Shown in pieces: positions 46,125-54,728 of a DNA stretch of 64,000 bases. The DNA lies in assembly GCF_009664365.1 (NCBI RefSeq), contig NZ_CP044310.1, positions 1,065,001 to 1,129,000 on the forward strand, in the 5' to 3' direction. The stretch is from Paenibacillus xylanilyticus (lineage in GTDB: Bacteria; Bacillota; Bacilli; Paenibacillales; Paenibacillaceae). The notes beneath the pieces are model-generated. The model did no database searches and was not told the origin of the DNA. It saw nothing but the letters and a program-made list of their open reading frames with translations. The position numbers were made by a program, and so were the translations under genes. Every line of letters starts with the position of its first letter. Positions within the stretch are counted from its first letter, which is position 1.

Positions 46125-48510
46125 GGAAGAGTTTCCCCGTGTACAGACCAATCGACGGAAGATGCGTATGCCGCTTGCGGCCAAGGTGTTATCCTCGGCG
46201 CTCAGTGTAGCCTTGCTTATTGCGGGAACCGCAGGGACAAGCGGAGCAGCGGCTTCGAATGGCAGCAGTGCATCAGAGGCTAGCCTTCAATCACACAAGG
46301 GGGGCGGTTCGTTGAAAGAGATTCAGCTCGAATATTTGGATCGGGGGCTGGTGGCAGCATCCACGTCCGAAGGTGTTTTTCTAAGCTGGAGGTTACTTGG
46401 GGACGAGGCAACGGGGTATAGCGGCAAAGGGCTGACAGGCACGAACTTCAACGTATACCGCGATGGCAAGAAGATTGCTACCGTTACGGACAGTACGAAC
46501 TATATCGATCCCGCAGGAAAATCGTCTTCCCGCTATGAAGTAGCCGCTGTTAACAGCAAGGGAAAGGAAAGCAAACGCAGCAGCTCCGTCAAGCCGTGGG
46601 CGAATGGCTATATGGATATTCCACTGCAAAAACCCGCTGATGGGGTTACACCTGCTGGCGAAGCCTATACGTACTCCGCGAATGACATGAGCGTAGGTGA
46701 TGTGGACGGAGACGGCCAATATGAATTTTTCGTCAAATGGGACCCTTCCAACGCCAAGGATGTATCTCAAAAAGGCTACACCGGTAAAACGTACATCGAT
46801 TGCTACACCTTGGACGGCCAGTTGTTGTACCGAATTGATCTCGGGGTCAACATCCGTGCGGGTGCTCACTATACACAGATGCTGGTTTATGATTTTGACG
46901 GGGATGGCAAGGCAGAATTAATGTTCAAGACCGCTCCGGGAACCAAGATTATCAAATATAACAAAAAGGGAAAAGTGACGTCCGAGAAATATATAACACT
47001 GCCAAAAGAAGACCGCAAAGCAGGATACACCAACGAAGACGACTATCGTTTAAGTGCTGATGGTTACTATGATCATGTGGTCGACATGTTCAAAAACTGG
47101 CACAAACACGAGGAGGTTGTGAAGGGGAACTGGCCTGCTACGCTGGAGGAGGCTTTTGGCATAGAGAAGAAGTATGCCTATCCATTGTCCCAGCAGGATG
47201 CCGAGAGTCTGGCTGATTACTTCATCGATGTCTATGCGCCAAGCCGCAGTGACAAGAACGAGCTGCGCAAATTCGAAGGTTTTATCGTAGATGGACCTGA
47301 GTATGTGACCGTGTTTGAAGGGGAATCCGGCAAAGAGCTCGAGACCATTCCTTACGAGCCGGAACGTCATGATGACGGTCTGATGTGGGGCGATTATGCC
47401 ATGGCACGGATCGAGCCGGGTAACCGGGTGGATCGTTTCCTCGCAGGCGTGGCGTATCTGGATGGCAAGAGACCATCTGCTGTCTTTGCACGTGGGTACT
47501 ATACACGCTCGACGATGGTGGCTTATAACTGGGACGGCAAAAAGCTCAAACGCGAATGGAAAGTGGACAGTGGCTGGACACCGATGAAAAATCCGTTCAA
47601 CGACGGACCACATGGTGTAGATGGCACAGATCCGGAGTACGGCTCCATTACAACCCAAGGCGCTCATTATTTCAGTGTGGCGGATGTCGATGGAGATGGT
47701 AAGCAGGAGATTATTTACGGTTCGGCCACGATTGACCATGACGGCAGTGTGCTGTACAGCTCAACCGATCTGATGCCTGCTGAAAGTGCTGCACCCGGAA
47801 CGATTGCCCGCCTGGGTCATGGGGATGCACTGCATGTGGCAGATATTGATCCGGATCGTCCGGGACTTGAAATCTTCATGGTACATGAAGGCGGTCCGTG
47901 GGCTCCATATGGATATTCCTTGCGGGATGCCAAAACGGGAGAAGTCATCTATGGCGGCTATACAGGGAAAGATACCGGGCGCGGGATGGTTGGGGATGTA
48001 GATCCTACTCGCCGGGGCTTGGAGACATGGGCCGTAGGATTGTGGACAGCCAGTGGAGAGAAAATAAGTGATAAGGCGCCTGGTACGAATATGAATATTC
48101 GCTGGGCAGCAGATATGACGACTCAGATTGTAGACGGAGCGATTGATGTGACTCCAACCATCAAGGATTGGAATCGCGGCACGCTGCTGACCGCCACAGG
48201 CACATTAACCAACAATCACACCAAAGGTACGCCATCTCTGGTGGCCGATATTTTCGGGGATTGGCGGGAAGAGATGCTGGTGAGAACCGAGGACAGCTCG
48301 GCGATCCGCATCTATCTGAGTACGGAGAAAACGGACCGGAAGCTGTACACGCTGATGCATGACGCCATGTACCGCGTAGGTATTGCCGGACAGAACAGCG
48401 GTTATAACCAGCCTTCCTACCCGTCCTTCTACATGGCATCGGATATCGACTGGTCGAAGGTAACGCTGCCCAAGTTCTCCACTCCCCAATCAGGCAAGGG
48501 TGGAAAGTGA
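46093..48510 (+). CDS. Secreted rhamnogalacturonan lyase, PL11 family
   Basis: 805 residues, extracellular. A long signal peptide with a basic n-region precedes a hydrophobic core (about residues 27-50). The mature enzyme is the PL11 eight-bladed propeller: an N-terminal beta-domain with REVQLEYLDRGLVA-like opening (EIQLEYLDRGLVA), then repeated Ca-binding blades DVDGDGQYE, DFDGDGKAE and DVDGDGKQE. Later landmarks are GDYAMARIEPGNRVDRFLAG and DIFGDWREEML. The family cleaves the rhamnogalacturonan I backbone of pectin by beta-elimination, as YesW and YesX do. ATG 46093 has AAGGAGAG upstream; the TTG at 46090 is in frame. Confidence 0.93.
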   Translation: MNSKTTVRVHKEEFPRVQTNRRKMRMPLAAKVLSSALSVALLIAGTAGTSGAAASNGSSASEASLQSHKGGGSLKEIQLEYLDRGLVAASTSEGVFLSWRLLGDEATGYSGKGLTGTNFNVYRDGKKIATVTDSTNYIDPAGKSSSRYEVAAVNSKGKESKRSSSVKPWANGYMDIPLQKPADGVTPAGEAYTYSANDMSVGDVDGDGQYEFFVKWDPSNAKDVSQKGYTGKTYIDCYTLDGQLLYRIDLGVNIRAGAHYTQMLVYDFDGDGKAELMFKTAPGTKIIKYNKKGKVTSEKYITLPKEDRKAGYTNEDDYRLSADGYYDHVVDMFKNWHKHEEVVKGNWPATLEEAFGIEKKYAYPLSQQDAESLADYFIDVYAPSRSDKNELRKFEGFIVDGPEYVTVFEGESGKELETIPYEPERHDDGLMWGDYAMARIEPGNRVDRFLAGVAYLDGKRPSAVFARGYYTRSTMVAYNWDGKKLKREWKVDSGWTPMKNPFNDGPHGVDGTDPEYGSITTQGAHYFSVADVDGDGKQEIIYGSATIDHDGSVLYSSTDLMPAESAAPGTIARLGHGDALHVADIDPDRPGLEIFMVHEGGPWAPYGYSLRDAKTGEVIYGGYTGKDTGRGMVGDVDPTRRGLETWAVGLWTASGEKISDKAPGTNMNIRWAADMTTQIVDGAIDVTPTIKDWNRGTLLTATGTLTNNHTKGTPSLVADIFGDWREEMLVRTEDSSAIRIYLSTEKTDRKLYTLMHDAMYRVGIAGQNSGYNQPSYPSFYMASDIDWSKVTLPKFSTPQSGKGGK

Positions 48511-48549
48511 TCAGGCTCAGATTAATGAAAACAGGTTTCTAATAAACCT

Positions 48550-48602
48550 AGCTCTGGAATATCCCGGTGTGTCTTGGCACATGAGGGGTTCCAGAGCTTT
48601 TT
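48550..48602 (+). terminator. Terminator after the rhamnogalacturonan lyase gene
   Basis: AGCTCTGGAA pairs with TTCCAGAGCT over 10 bp around a long loop, followed by TTTTT. Confidence 0.72.
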
Positions 48603-48649
48603 CACGTAGGATCGTAAGAAGAAGTAGGAGGACTGGATCGATAACTCAT

Positions 48650-48717
48650 CCAATTGAGGGACACTATATCCAGTCGAGGGGCACTATATTAGAGCTATCA
48701 GAGCTATCAGAGCTATA
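48650..48717. repeat. Short tandem repeats between genes
   Basis: Two copies of a 20-bp unit (48650-48669 and 48670-48689, 17 of 20 identical, sharing GAGGG-R-CACTATAT) are followed by three copies of a 9-bp unit AGAGCTATM (48691-48717). Confidence 0.75.
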
Positions 48718-48725
48718 CCCTTATC

Positions 48726-49337
48726 TCATGTCAAATGTTCAATGGACGCGAATGCTTCAATCTGGCAGTTCCCTTTATCATAGATTAGCTTGGTTATGGA
48801 ACATTCGGGAATAAGACGGTTTTGTACGGTTTTAAAATCAGGATGACAGACGTTCAGCTCTCGCTCGGTGAACGCCTGAACCAGGAAATCGGTAATAAGT
48901 CCGCCATGGGTAACCACGATGATGTGACGGTTTGCCGGCTCTTCATTGTGCAATTCGGCCAGTAGGGAGGCCAGTCGTTGACCCGCTTTTTTGGCCGAGT
49001 CACCCACAGGCGGGATGTAATCCGGATCAGACGTGCACTGGTCCCACATCGCGATAAATTGCTCGAAGGTCTGGTCAGGACAATCGCCCCAATTGGCACG
49101 CTCTCGCAAGCGGGAATCCTCGGCTACAGGAGAGCGAGTATACAAGGCAATCCTTTCGGCAGTTTCTTTTGCTCTTTGAAGGGGACTCGTAACAATTTTG
49201 GTGATGGGGAAAACAGCCTTGGCCAAATGCCTTGCTGTTAACTCCGCTTGTATGATCCCTTCAGGAGTAAGGGGTACATCACCGATACGCCTTTCTTTTA
49301 AACCGTGTCTCACGAGATGGAAGATGGTACTCATCAT
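48726..49337 (-). CDS. Histidine phosphatase family protein
   Basis: 203 residues. The phosphohistidine motif LVRHGLKE near the N-terminus, the SPLQRAKETAERI segment and the second catalytic His in VVTHGGLI are all present. The family dephosphorylates phosphorylated metabolites such as phosphoglycerate or sugar phosphates, or proteins. The motif has Leu in place of the common Glu after RHG, so the substrate is open. AGGAGG precedes the ATG. It is divergent from the AraC regulator at 49515. Confidence 0.87.
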   Translation of the reverse strand: MMSTIFHLVRHGLKERRIGDVPLTPEGIIQAELTARHLAKAVFPITKIVTSPLQRAKETAERIALYTRSPVAEDSRLRERANWGDCPDQTFEQFIAMWDQCTSDPDYIPPVGDSAKKAGQRLASLLAELHNEEPANRHIIVVTHGGLITDFLVQAFTERELNVCHPDFKTVQNRLIPECSITKLIYDKGNCQIEAFASIEHLT

Positions 49338-49391
49338 ACACGACCTCCTTATAGGATGGATAATAGGTGCGAATCGAATTAGGTGGTTAAC

Positions 49392-49405
49392 TAATTATAT
49401 AATTA
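49392..49405. promoter_or_regulatory. Palindrome between divergent genes
   Basis: TAATTATATAATTA is a perfect 14-bp palindrome midway between the histidine phosphatase and AraC regulator genes. It is AT-only, so it may simply be part of promoter DNA; an operator role is possible. Confidence 0.3.
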
Positions 49406-49514
49406 TCTAATTAAAGTAAGCAATCTATTTTGAAGCATAAGGAGTTTAAAACCACCTTGCAGAATTGCTACAATGGAGAAAAGTGAGGATCGCTGCATCA
49501 ACGGAGGTATGGAC

Positions 49515-50525
49515 ATGAGCACGAAACATTTTACGGGAAGCCTGTTTCAGGAGGAGCTGCGAACAGCGGACTGCGGGCCGCGATTCTACGCGTACTATTA
49601 TAAGCAATGGGACAATTACAGCATGGCCTATCACCATCATGATTCGACTGAAATCATGTATATTATTTCGGGGATATGCAGGGTGGATGTGCAGATGCCA
49701 GATGGGAATTCGGAGCAGGCTGTGTTGAAAAAGGGGCAGTTCATTCTGCTGGATGCAGGTGTTCCGCACCGTTTACTGGTCGAGGATGGTGTTCCATGCC
49801 GGATGTTAAATGTGGAGTTTGGCTTTGCCGGCTCGGCGCCTGGACAACCCTCTATTCGGCAGCTCGCTCAGGAAGAGGAGGAAGTCGGTACCTTCTTAAC
49901 GCACGCCTCGCCTTACATGGTACTGCCTGATCCGGAAGAGGTATACCACATTATGAAAAGCCTTGTACTGGAGCTGGATCAACGCGGCCTCATGAATCAC
50001 GGCGGGGCTGCGATCCCGATGCGAATCATTCCTTCTGATGAACGATCCCACCATCGCGAAGCCAGGAATCTCAAGTCACCGGAACAGGGTACGCTGGTGC
50101 GTACACTGTTTATCCAGCTGCTGGTCCGGGTTGCACGGCTGCGTGGGGAGATGAGCCGGAGTGCACCGGATCAGTCAGAGCTATATGTTAAACGAACCAT
50201 TGAGTTCATGCATCACAACATGGATCGCAGCATTCAGATGAAGGATATCGCGGCAGCGGTCAATCTGCATCCCGGCTATCTGCATCGCATTTTTCGTCAG
50301 CACACCCGGCGGACCCCAACGGATTATCTTACCATGCTTCGAATGGAGAAGGCCAAGATGCTGCTGCAGCAGACCAACATTCCGATCTCGGAAATTTCGG
50401 AGTATGTAGGCGTGGGCAGTCGTCAGTATTTCCACATGTTATTCAAAAAATATACAAGCCGGACTCCAGTTGAATATCGGTCCATGATGGAGAGACATGT
50501 CAGCCAGTACCCAACAGAGGAATGA
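49515..50525 (+). CDS. AraC-family transcriptional regulator with cupin sensor
   Basis: 336 residues. The N-terminal cupin-type sugar-sensing domain shows SMAYHHHDSTEIMYIISG and LKKGQFILLDAGVPHRL. The C-terminal AraC domain (about 235-330) has LHPGYLHRIFRQHTRRTPTDYL and ISEISEYVGVGSRQYFHMLF. It should bind DNA and respond to a sugar. The GH4 gene follows 189 bp downstream on the same strand and is the likely target. ATG 49515 has GGAGG 7 bases upstream; ATG 49509 is too close to it. Confidence 0.9.
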   Translation: MSTKHFTGSLFQEELRTADCGPRFYAYYYKQWDNYSMAYHHHDSTEIMYIISGICRVDVQMPDGNSEQAVLKKGQFILLDAGVPHRLLVEDGVPCRMLNVEFGFAGSAPGQPSIRQLAQEEEEVGTFLTHASPYMVLPDPEEVYHIMKSLVLELDQRGLMNHGGAAIPMRIIPSDERSHHREARNLKSPEQGTLVRTLFIQLLVRVARLRGEMSRSAPDQSELYVKRTIEFMHHNMDRSIQMKDIAAAVNLHPGYLHRIFRQHTRRTPTDYLTMLRMEKAKMLLQQTNIPISEISEYVGVGSRQYFHMLFKKYTSRTPVEYRSMMERHVSQYPTEE

Positions 50526-50587
50526 GCGGAGCATGTTATTTTTAGCCAAGATAAAGGTGTTTCATTGGATAATATAAGTTAGGATTT

Positions 50588-50633
50588 TTGACAACCTCAT
50601 CTGGAACTGGTCATGATTTTGATAACGCTTCCT
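50588..50633 (+). promoter_or_regulatory. Candidate promoter and cre-like site of the GH4 gene
   Basis: TTGACA (50588-50593) and CATGAT (50612-50617) with 18-bp spacing form a plausible sigma-A promoter. Directly after the -10 lies TGATAACGCTTCCT (50620-50633), which matches the cre consensus at 11 of 14 positions and would cover the transcription start. Confidence 0.42.
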
Positions 50634-50714
50634 CAATGACCGTTGATACAATGATCTCATGAAGTGAGGTCATTAACCGAAACGAAACATTTCGGATTAC
50701 GGGAGGACATGCGA

Positions 50715-52220
50715 ATGTCGTTTAAAGTAGCATTTATCGGGGCAGGGAGTATCGGTTTTACAAGAGGTTTGCTGCGGGATTTGTTGACGGTACCGGAGTT
50801 TAACAACATAGAGATTGCGTTCTGCGATATTAATCAGCACAATCTGGACATGGTGACAGAGCTATGCCAGCGGGATATTCGCGAGAATGGACTCCAGATT
50901 CAGATTCAGCCTACCACGGATCGAAAAGAGGCGCTTAAGGACGCGAAGTATGTACTGTGTACAATTCGTGTTGGAGGGCTGGAGGCATTTGCAACCGATG
51001 TGGACATTCCACTCAAATATGGTGTGGATCAATGTGTCGGCGATACGTTGTGTGCTGGAGGCATTATGTATGGGCAGCGCGGAATTGCCGAAATGCTGGA
51101 CATCTGCAAAGATATTCGGGAACAGAGTGCACCGGACGTACTGCTTCTGAATTATTCCAACCCGATGGCTATGCTAACGTGGGCTTGTAATAAATATGGC
51201 GGAGTTCGCACCATCGGATTGTGCCACGGTGTGCAGCATGGACATCATCAGATTGCAGAAGCATTTGGATTGAAGATGAATGAAGTGGATATTGTGTGCG
51301 CGGGTATCAACCATCAGACCTGGTACATCAAGGCTTCTCATGAAGGCAAGGATCTTACAGGTGATTTGCTTGAAGCTTTTGAAAAACACCCCGAGTACAG
51401 CCGTACCGAGAAAGTCCGGATCGATATGCTGCGCCGCTTCGGCTACTACAGCACGGAATCGAATGGGCACCTGAGCGAATATGTGCCATGGTACCGCAAA
51501 CGTCCAGAAGAGATTCAGGACTGGATTGATCTGGGCAACTGGATTAACGGAGAGACGGGCGGGTATTTACGCGTTTGTACAGAGGGCAGAAATTGGTTCG
51601 AGACCGATTTTCCCAATTGGATGAAGGATGAACCGATGCAATTTGTTCCGGAAAAACGTGGCGGAGAACATGGTTCATACATTATAGAAAGTCTGGAAAC
51701 GGGACGCGTATATCGCGGACACTTTAATACAGTGAATAACGGCGTAATCTCCAACCTGCCGAATGATGCAATCATTGAAGCACCAGGATATGTGGATCGC
51801 AACGGGATCTCGATGCCGCATGTCGGTGACCTGCCACTGGGTCCGGCTGCGGTATGTAATGTGAGTATTTCGGTGCAGCGGCTTGCGGTTGAAGCGGCTG
51901 TACACGGAGACGACAAGCTGCTTCGTCAAGCATTCATGATGGATCCGCTTGTCGGTGCCGTGTGTAATCCAAAAGAAATTTGGCAGATGGTTGACGAAAT
52001 GCTGGTTGCTCAGGCGAAGTGGCTGCCGCAATATGGTGAAGCCATTGCATCCGCAGAAGCCAGACTTGCTGCCGGTAATCTTATTCCTACGAAGGAATAT
52101 GAAGGTGCAGCACGTCTCAAGGTGAAAACGATCGAAGAGATGCAGCAGGATCGTGATGCAGCGAACAAAAATGCGGGTGAGTCCGATAAGGGGAAAGACC
52201 GCGAGAAAGTGCAGCAATAA
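50715..52220 (+). CDS. GH4 family glycosidase (alpha-galactosidase/alpha-glucosidase/uronidase type)
   Basis: 501 residues, cytoplasmic. NAD-binding motif FIGAGSIGFTRGLLRDL at the N-terminus, NYSNPMAMLTWA (146-157), the metal-site motif CHGVQ (Cys170) and AGINHQTWY (His200). GH4 enzymes use NAD+ and a divalent metal in an oxidation-elimination mechanism. The CHGV sequence differs from the CHSV of MelA-type alpha-galactosidases and the CHEV reported for alpha-galacturonidases, so the substrate stays open. The C-terminal tail (480-501) is highly charged. ATG 50715 is best spaced to GGGAGG; ATG 50709 is too close to it. The AraC regulator upstream probably controls it. Confidence 0.9.
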   Translation: MSFKVAFIGAGSIGFTRGLLRDLLTVPEFNNIEIAFCDINQHNLDMVTELCQRDIRENGLQIQIQPTTDRKEALKDAKYVLCTIRVGGLEAFATDVDIPLKYGVDQCVGDTLCAGGIMYGQRGIAEMLDICKDIREQSAPDVLLLNYSNPMAMLTWACNKYGGVRTIGLCHGVQHGHHQIAEAFGLKMNEVDIVCAGINHQTWYIKASHEGKDLTGDLLEAFEKHPEYSRTEKVRIDMLRRFGYYSTESNGHLSEYVPWYRKRPEEIQDWIDLGNWINGETGGYLRVCTEGRNWFETDFPNWMKDEPMQFVPEKRGGEHGSYIIESLETGRVYRGHFNTVNNGVISNLPNDAIIEAPGYVDRNGISMPHVGDLPLGPAAVCNVSISVQRLAVEAAVHGDDKLLRQAFMMDPLVGAVCNPKEIWQMVDEMLVAQAKWLPQYGEAIASAEARLAAGNLIPTKEYEGAARLKVKTIEEMQQDRDAANKNAGESDKGKDREKVQQ

Positions 52221-52265
52221 TCGTAAGATTCATCTGGTCAGAAAATAACCTGAACATTAGCCATG

Positions 52266-52307
52266 ACAAGGCTCACTCCAATGTGTTGGAGTGGGCTTGT
52301 TTTTTTA
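52266..52307. terminator. Bidirectional terminator after the GH4 gene
   Basis: An imperfect hairpin with CACTCCAA/TTGGAGTG core, followed by TTTTTTT on the plus strand. Its right side touches the stop codon of the convergent lipoprotein gene. Confidence 0.78.
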
Positions 52308-52820
52308 TTTTTTCTCCACAAGATGAACAGCAAAAGCAAACGAAGTATCTCCTAGGGAGACATTAGAGTCTTTAGGAGAGGACCAGCGGGCAAATGCTCC
52401 ATAATAGTGAATGCCTGTTTCCTGTGCCAACTGGAATGATCCTGCTTTCAATGAGACGCGATGAGCTTTTCCATCCACATATTCGACTAAAGTAAATTCA
52501 TCCGGGGCAACGTCAGTACCCATATTAATGGATACATCCTCTCCCACTAGTAGAGTAACAGGAGTTATTCCTTCCAGCAGCTCCAGGTCTCCTGCGTAGT
52601 CGGCACACAAGCCCTCCCAGCAATAACTTCCCTGTACAGCGGGGATGGGGCTGCCGCTCACGGATTGGATGATGGGTGTAGGAAGTTCCGTTGGCAAGTT
52701 ATTGCGAAGACTTGTTCCTGAAGGGTTATTTTCCACGTTGTTCATGTTGTACTGGTTGGTATTGCATCCGGACAATAGGAACACAGATCCAAGCAGCATA
52801 AGGGTAGTCCAAACTCTCAT
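52305..52820 (-). CDS. Lipoprotein, unknown function
   Basis: 171 residues. Lipobox LSGC (Cys18) after a short hydrophobic stretch. The mature part begins with an Asn-rich linker, then a small beta-rich domain with CWEGLCADYAG (two Cys) and a GTDVAPDEFTL segment. No family was recognised. ATG 52820 begins a normal lipoprotein signal but has no close ribosome binding site. A GGGGAGGTG lies 24 to 32 bases upstream, so the true start may be a non-ATG codon in the same frame between it and the ATG. It is divergent from the PadR gene. Confidence 0.6.
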   Translation of the reverse strand: MRVWTTLMLLGSVFLLSGCNTNQYNMNNVENNPSGTSLRNNLPTELPTPIIQSVSGSPIPAVQGSYCWEGLCADYAGDLELLEGITPVTLLVGEDVSINMGTDVAPDEFTLVEYVDGKAHRVSLKAGSFQLAQETGIHYYGAFARWSSPKDSNVSLGDTSFAFAVHLVEKK

Positions 52821-52993
52821 TGAATGTATGAAATTAATCTCAAACACCTCCCCAATATATTCCATACGAAAAACAGCAAGGGAATGTTGCTCAGTAGAAT
52901 GAGTATATACATCACAACACATATTACCTTTACACACATAGTAATATGTCTTATAGTATACACAGGAATGAAGAAAGTCGGTGAGTGGGACAG

Positions 52994-53350
52994 ATGGATG
53001 AGCAAGCCATTAACAGTGATTTAATTCGGGGTAACATTGACCCCATTATTCTAAGTGTACTTATACCGGAGGATAACTATGGATACAGCATTATCAAGGA
53101 GATCTACCGGAAGAGTGGAGAGCGGTTCGAACTCAAGGAACCTACGCTGTATTCAAGTTTGAAACGACTAGAGAAGGGCGGATATGTTGAATCCTATTGG
53201 GGGGGAGAGACACAGGGAGGACGCCGTAAATATTACCGGATTACTGTGGATGGACGTGAAGTTTATAAGCAGCAGGTCCAAGCTTGGCAAGCAGCCAAAG
53301 CGCTTATCGACTGCATGATTATTTCCGCTCAAGAAGGAGATGAAAGGTAA
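52994..53350 (+). CDS. PadR-family transcriptional regulator
   Basis: 118 residues. The winged-helix domain shows ILSVLIPEDNYGYSIIKEI near residue 19, LYSSLKRLEKGGYVESYW and GRRKYYRIT, all typical of PadR. It likely represses its own operon and is released by a signal such as cell-envelope stress or a small molecule. The ATG has GGTGAG 8 bases upstream; a GTG at 52985 is also in frame. Its stop overlaps the next gene by one base, so the three genes form one operon. Confidence 0.92.
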   Translation: MDEQAINSDLIRGNIDPIILSVLIPEDNYGYSIIKEIYRKSGERFELKEPTLYSSLKRLEKGGYVESYWGGETQGGRRKYYRITVDGREVYKQQVQAWQAAKALIDCMIISAQEGDER

Positions 53351-54042
53351 TGACAATGGAAGCTCGTATTACGCGCCATGTGAATCGTCTTTTTGAACAA
53401 GCGCAGGACACTCAGGCCAACCGGGAATTAAAAGAAGAGATTCAGAGTAACCTTACAGCAAGAATTGAAGATTATGTGGAACGGGGAATGGATGAGGATC
53501 AGGCGTTTCAGAACGCAATTCAGCATGTAGTCGGCTTGGATAATATTTTTACCGGTAACCACCGGGTGCAGCGGGTTCCTTATTGGACGGCTGTTTTACA
53601 GTCGGCTCTGATCTACAGTTTGATCGCCTGGATTATTACGATTCCAATGAGAGTACTTGTTGAAGGGAATGTATTAAACAACTTGCTCATGATGGTCAGC
53701 TTAATTGTTGGTGGAACGTATGTATTTTACATGTTGAAGAACAAAAACAATCATCCGGGCAGGGAAGACATCACAGTTATTCGCACGCCACTCTTAATGC
53801 AGTGGGCGAGAAGATTGTGGTGCATATGGGCTGGCTTCATCTTGGTGCTGTGGGGAACACAGGCTGCAGTGCGCTTTGGCAGCAACCTGTGGTATAGCAG
53901 GCCGATCCAGGTAGAAGGGCCGTACCAGTTTGCCGTAATTGCAATTGCATTCGCCATTCCCTTATTAAGCGTTATTATTCCTCTCGTCGTGCACAGAGCA
54001 TATCGTATCGTTAGCAAGTATGAGGTGGGTGATGTAATATGA
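53350..54042 (+). CDS. Membrane protein with permease-prefix (HAAS-type) domain, PadR partner
   Basis: 230 residues. The N-terminal 65 residues form the helical permease-prefix/HAAS-type domain (RHVNRLFEQAQD, ELKEEIQSNLTARIEDYVERGMDEDQAFQNAIQHVVGLDN region), which commonly accompanies PadR regulators. Four membrane segments follow (about 85-105, 112-130, 155-173 and 190-215). It may act as the sensor or effector partner of the PadR protein. It overlaps padR by 1 bp and the next gene by 4 bp. Confidence 0.83.
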   Translation: MTMEARITRHVNRLFEQAQDTQANRELKEEIQSNLTARIEDYVERGMDEDQAFQNAIQHVVGLDNIFTGNHRVQRVPYWTAVLQSALIYSLIAWIITIPMRVLVEGNVLNNLLMMVSLIVGGTYVFYMLKNKNNHPGREDITVIRTPLLMQWARRLWCIWAGFILVLWGTQAAVRFGSNLWYSRPIQVEGPYQFAVIAIAFAIPLLSVIIPLVVHRAYRIVSKYEVGDVI

Positions 54043-54596
54043 CGATAAAAAATAAATGGATTATAGCTCTCGTTGCAATTGGCATCATTGGCTTCATTAT
54101 TGTAGAAGGTGTTGTTAATCCGAAATTGGAGGCCGAACAAGCGGAGTACGAAGCGGAGCAGCAGCATCCAATGACCCATGACTTTGCCGCATTACAGAAA
54201 TATCACAGTCCATACATGGGGGATTTCTCCAATCTTAGTCATTTGAATCAGGCATTGCCATTACATGATCAATTGAACGGATACCAGTTGTACCCGGAAA
54301 CCTTCACGGCTCAAGTCAACTACAGCCTGGATACGAGTGAAATGGACACGGCAGATCTTGAGCAAATACTCGTATATAATGCGACTGCCAATTTTGTGCT
54401 AATTGATAATCTGGAGCAGGTTGTATATCAGTTCAAGGATACTAGCCATGCATTAAGCCGTGAAGCAGCTCAGCAATGGGCGGGCACGGAGTTGAAGGCA
54501 CTTCAGGACCCAGTCCAATGGGATTCCGTAGTACGCTCGAAGCTGGAGAAACCAGCAAAAGTTCAAGAGGCATTTTCACAAATTGTTGACAATTGA
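54039..54596 (+). CDS. Membrane-anchored DUF4825-type protein
   Basis: 185 residues. A membrane segment at about 8-25 is followed by an acidic Glu/Ala/Gln helix (30-45), then a DUF4825-like domain: KYHSPYMGDFSNLSHLNQALPL and the ILVYNATANFVLIDNLEQVVYQF segment. The family has no established biochemical role. It is exposed outside the membrane and may be the target or partner of the PadR/HAAS module. It ends the three-gene operon. Confidence 0.78.
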   Translation: MTIKNKWIIALVAIGIIGFIIVEGVVNPKLEAEQAEYEAEQQHPMTHDFAALQKYHSPYMGDFSNLSHLNQALPLHDQLNGYQLYPETFTAQVNYSLDTSEMDTADLEQILVYNATANFVLIDNLEQVVYQFKDTSHALSREAAQQWAGTELKALQDPVQWDSVVRSKLEKPAKVQEAFSQIVDN

Positions 54597-54728
54597 GCTG
54601 CATGAAAACGTAGGAAATAGGCAAGACACTCGACTCTTCTCCCATGCTATGTTATTATAAGGCTCTGATAACGTGGTAACGAACTAAAGCGTTTGGGTTT
54701 TGGTTACAGACATGGAGGGGTTCTAGAG

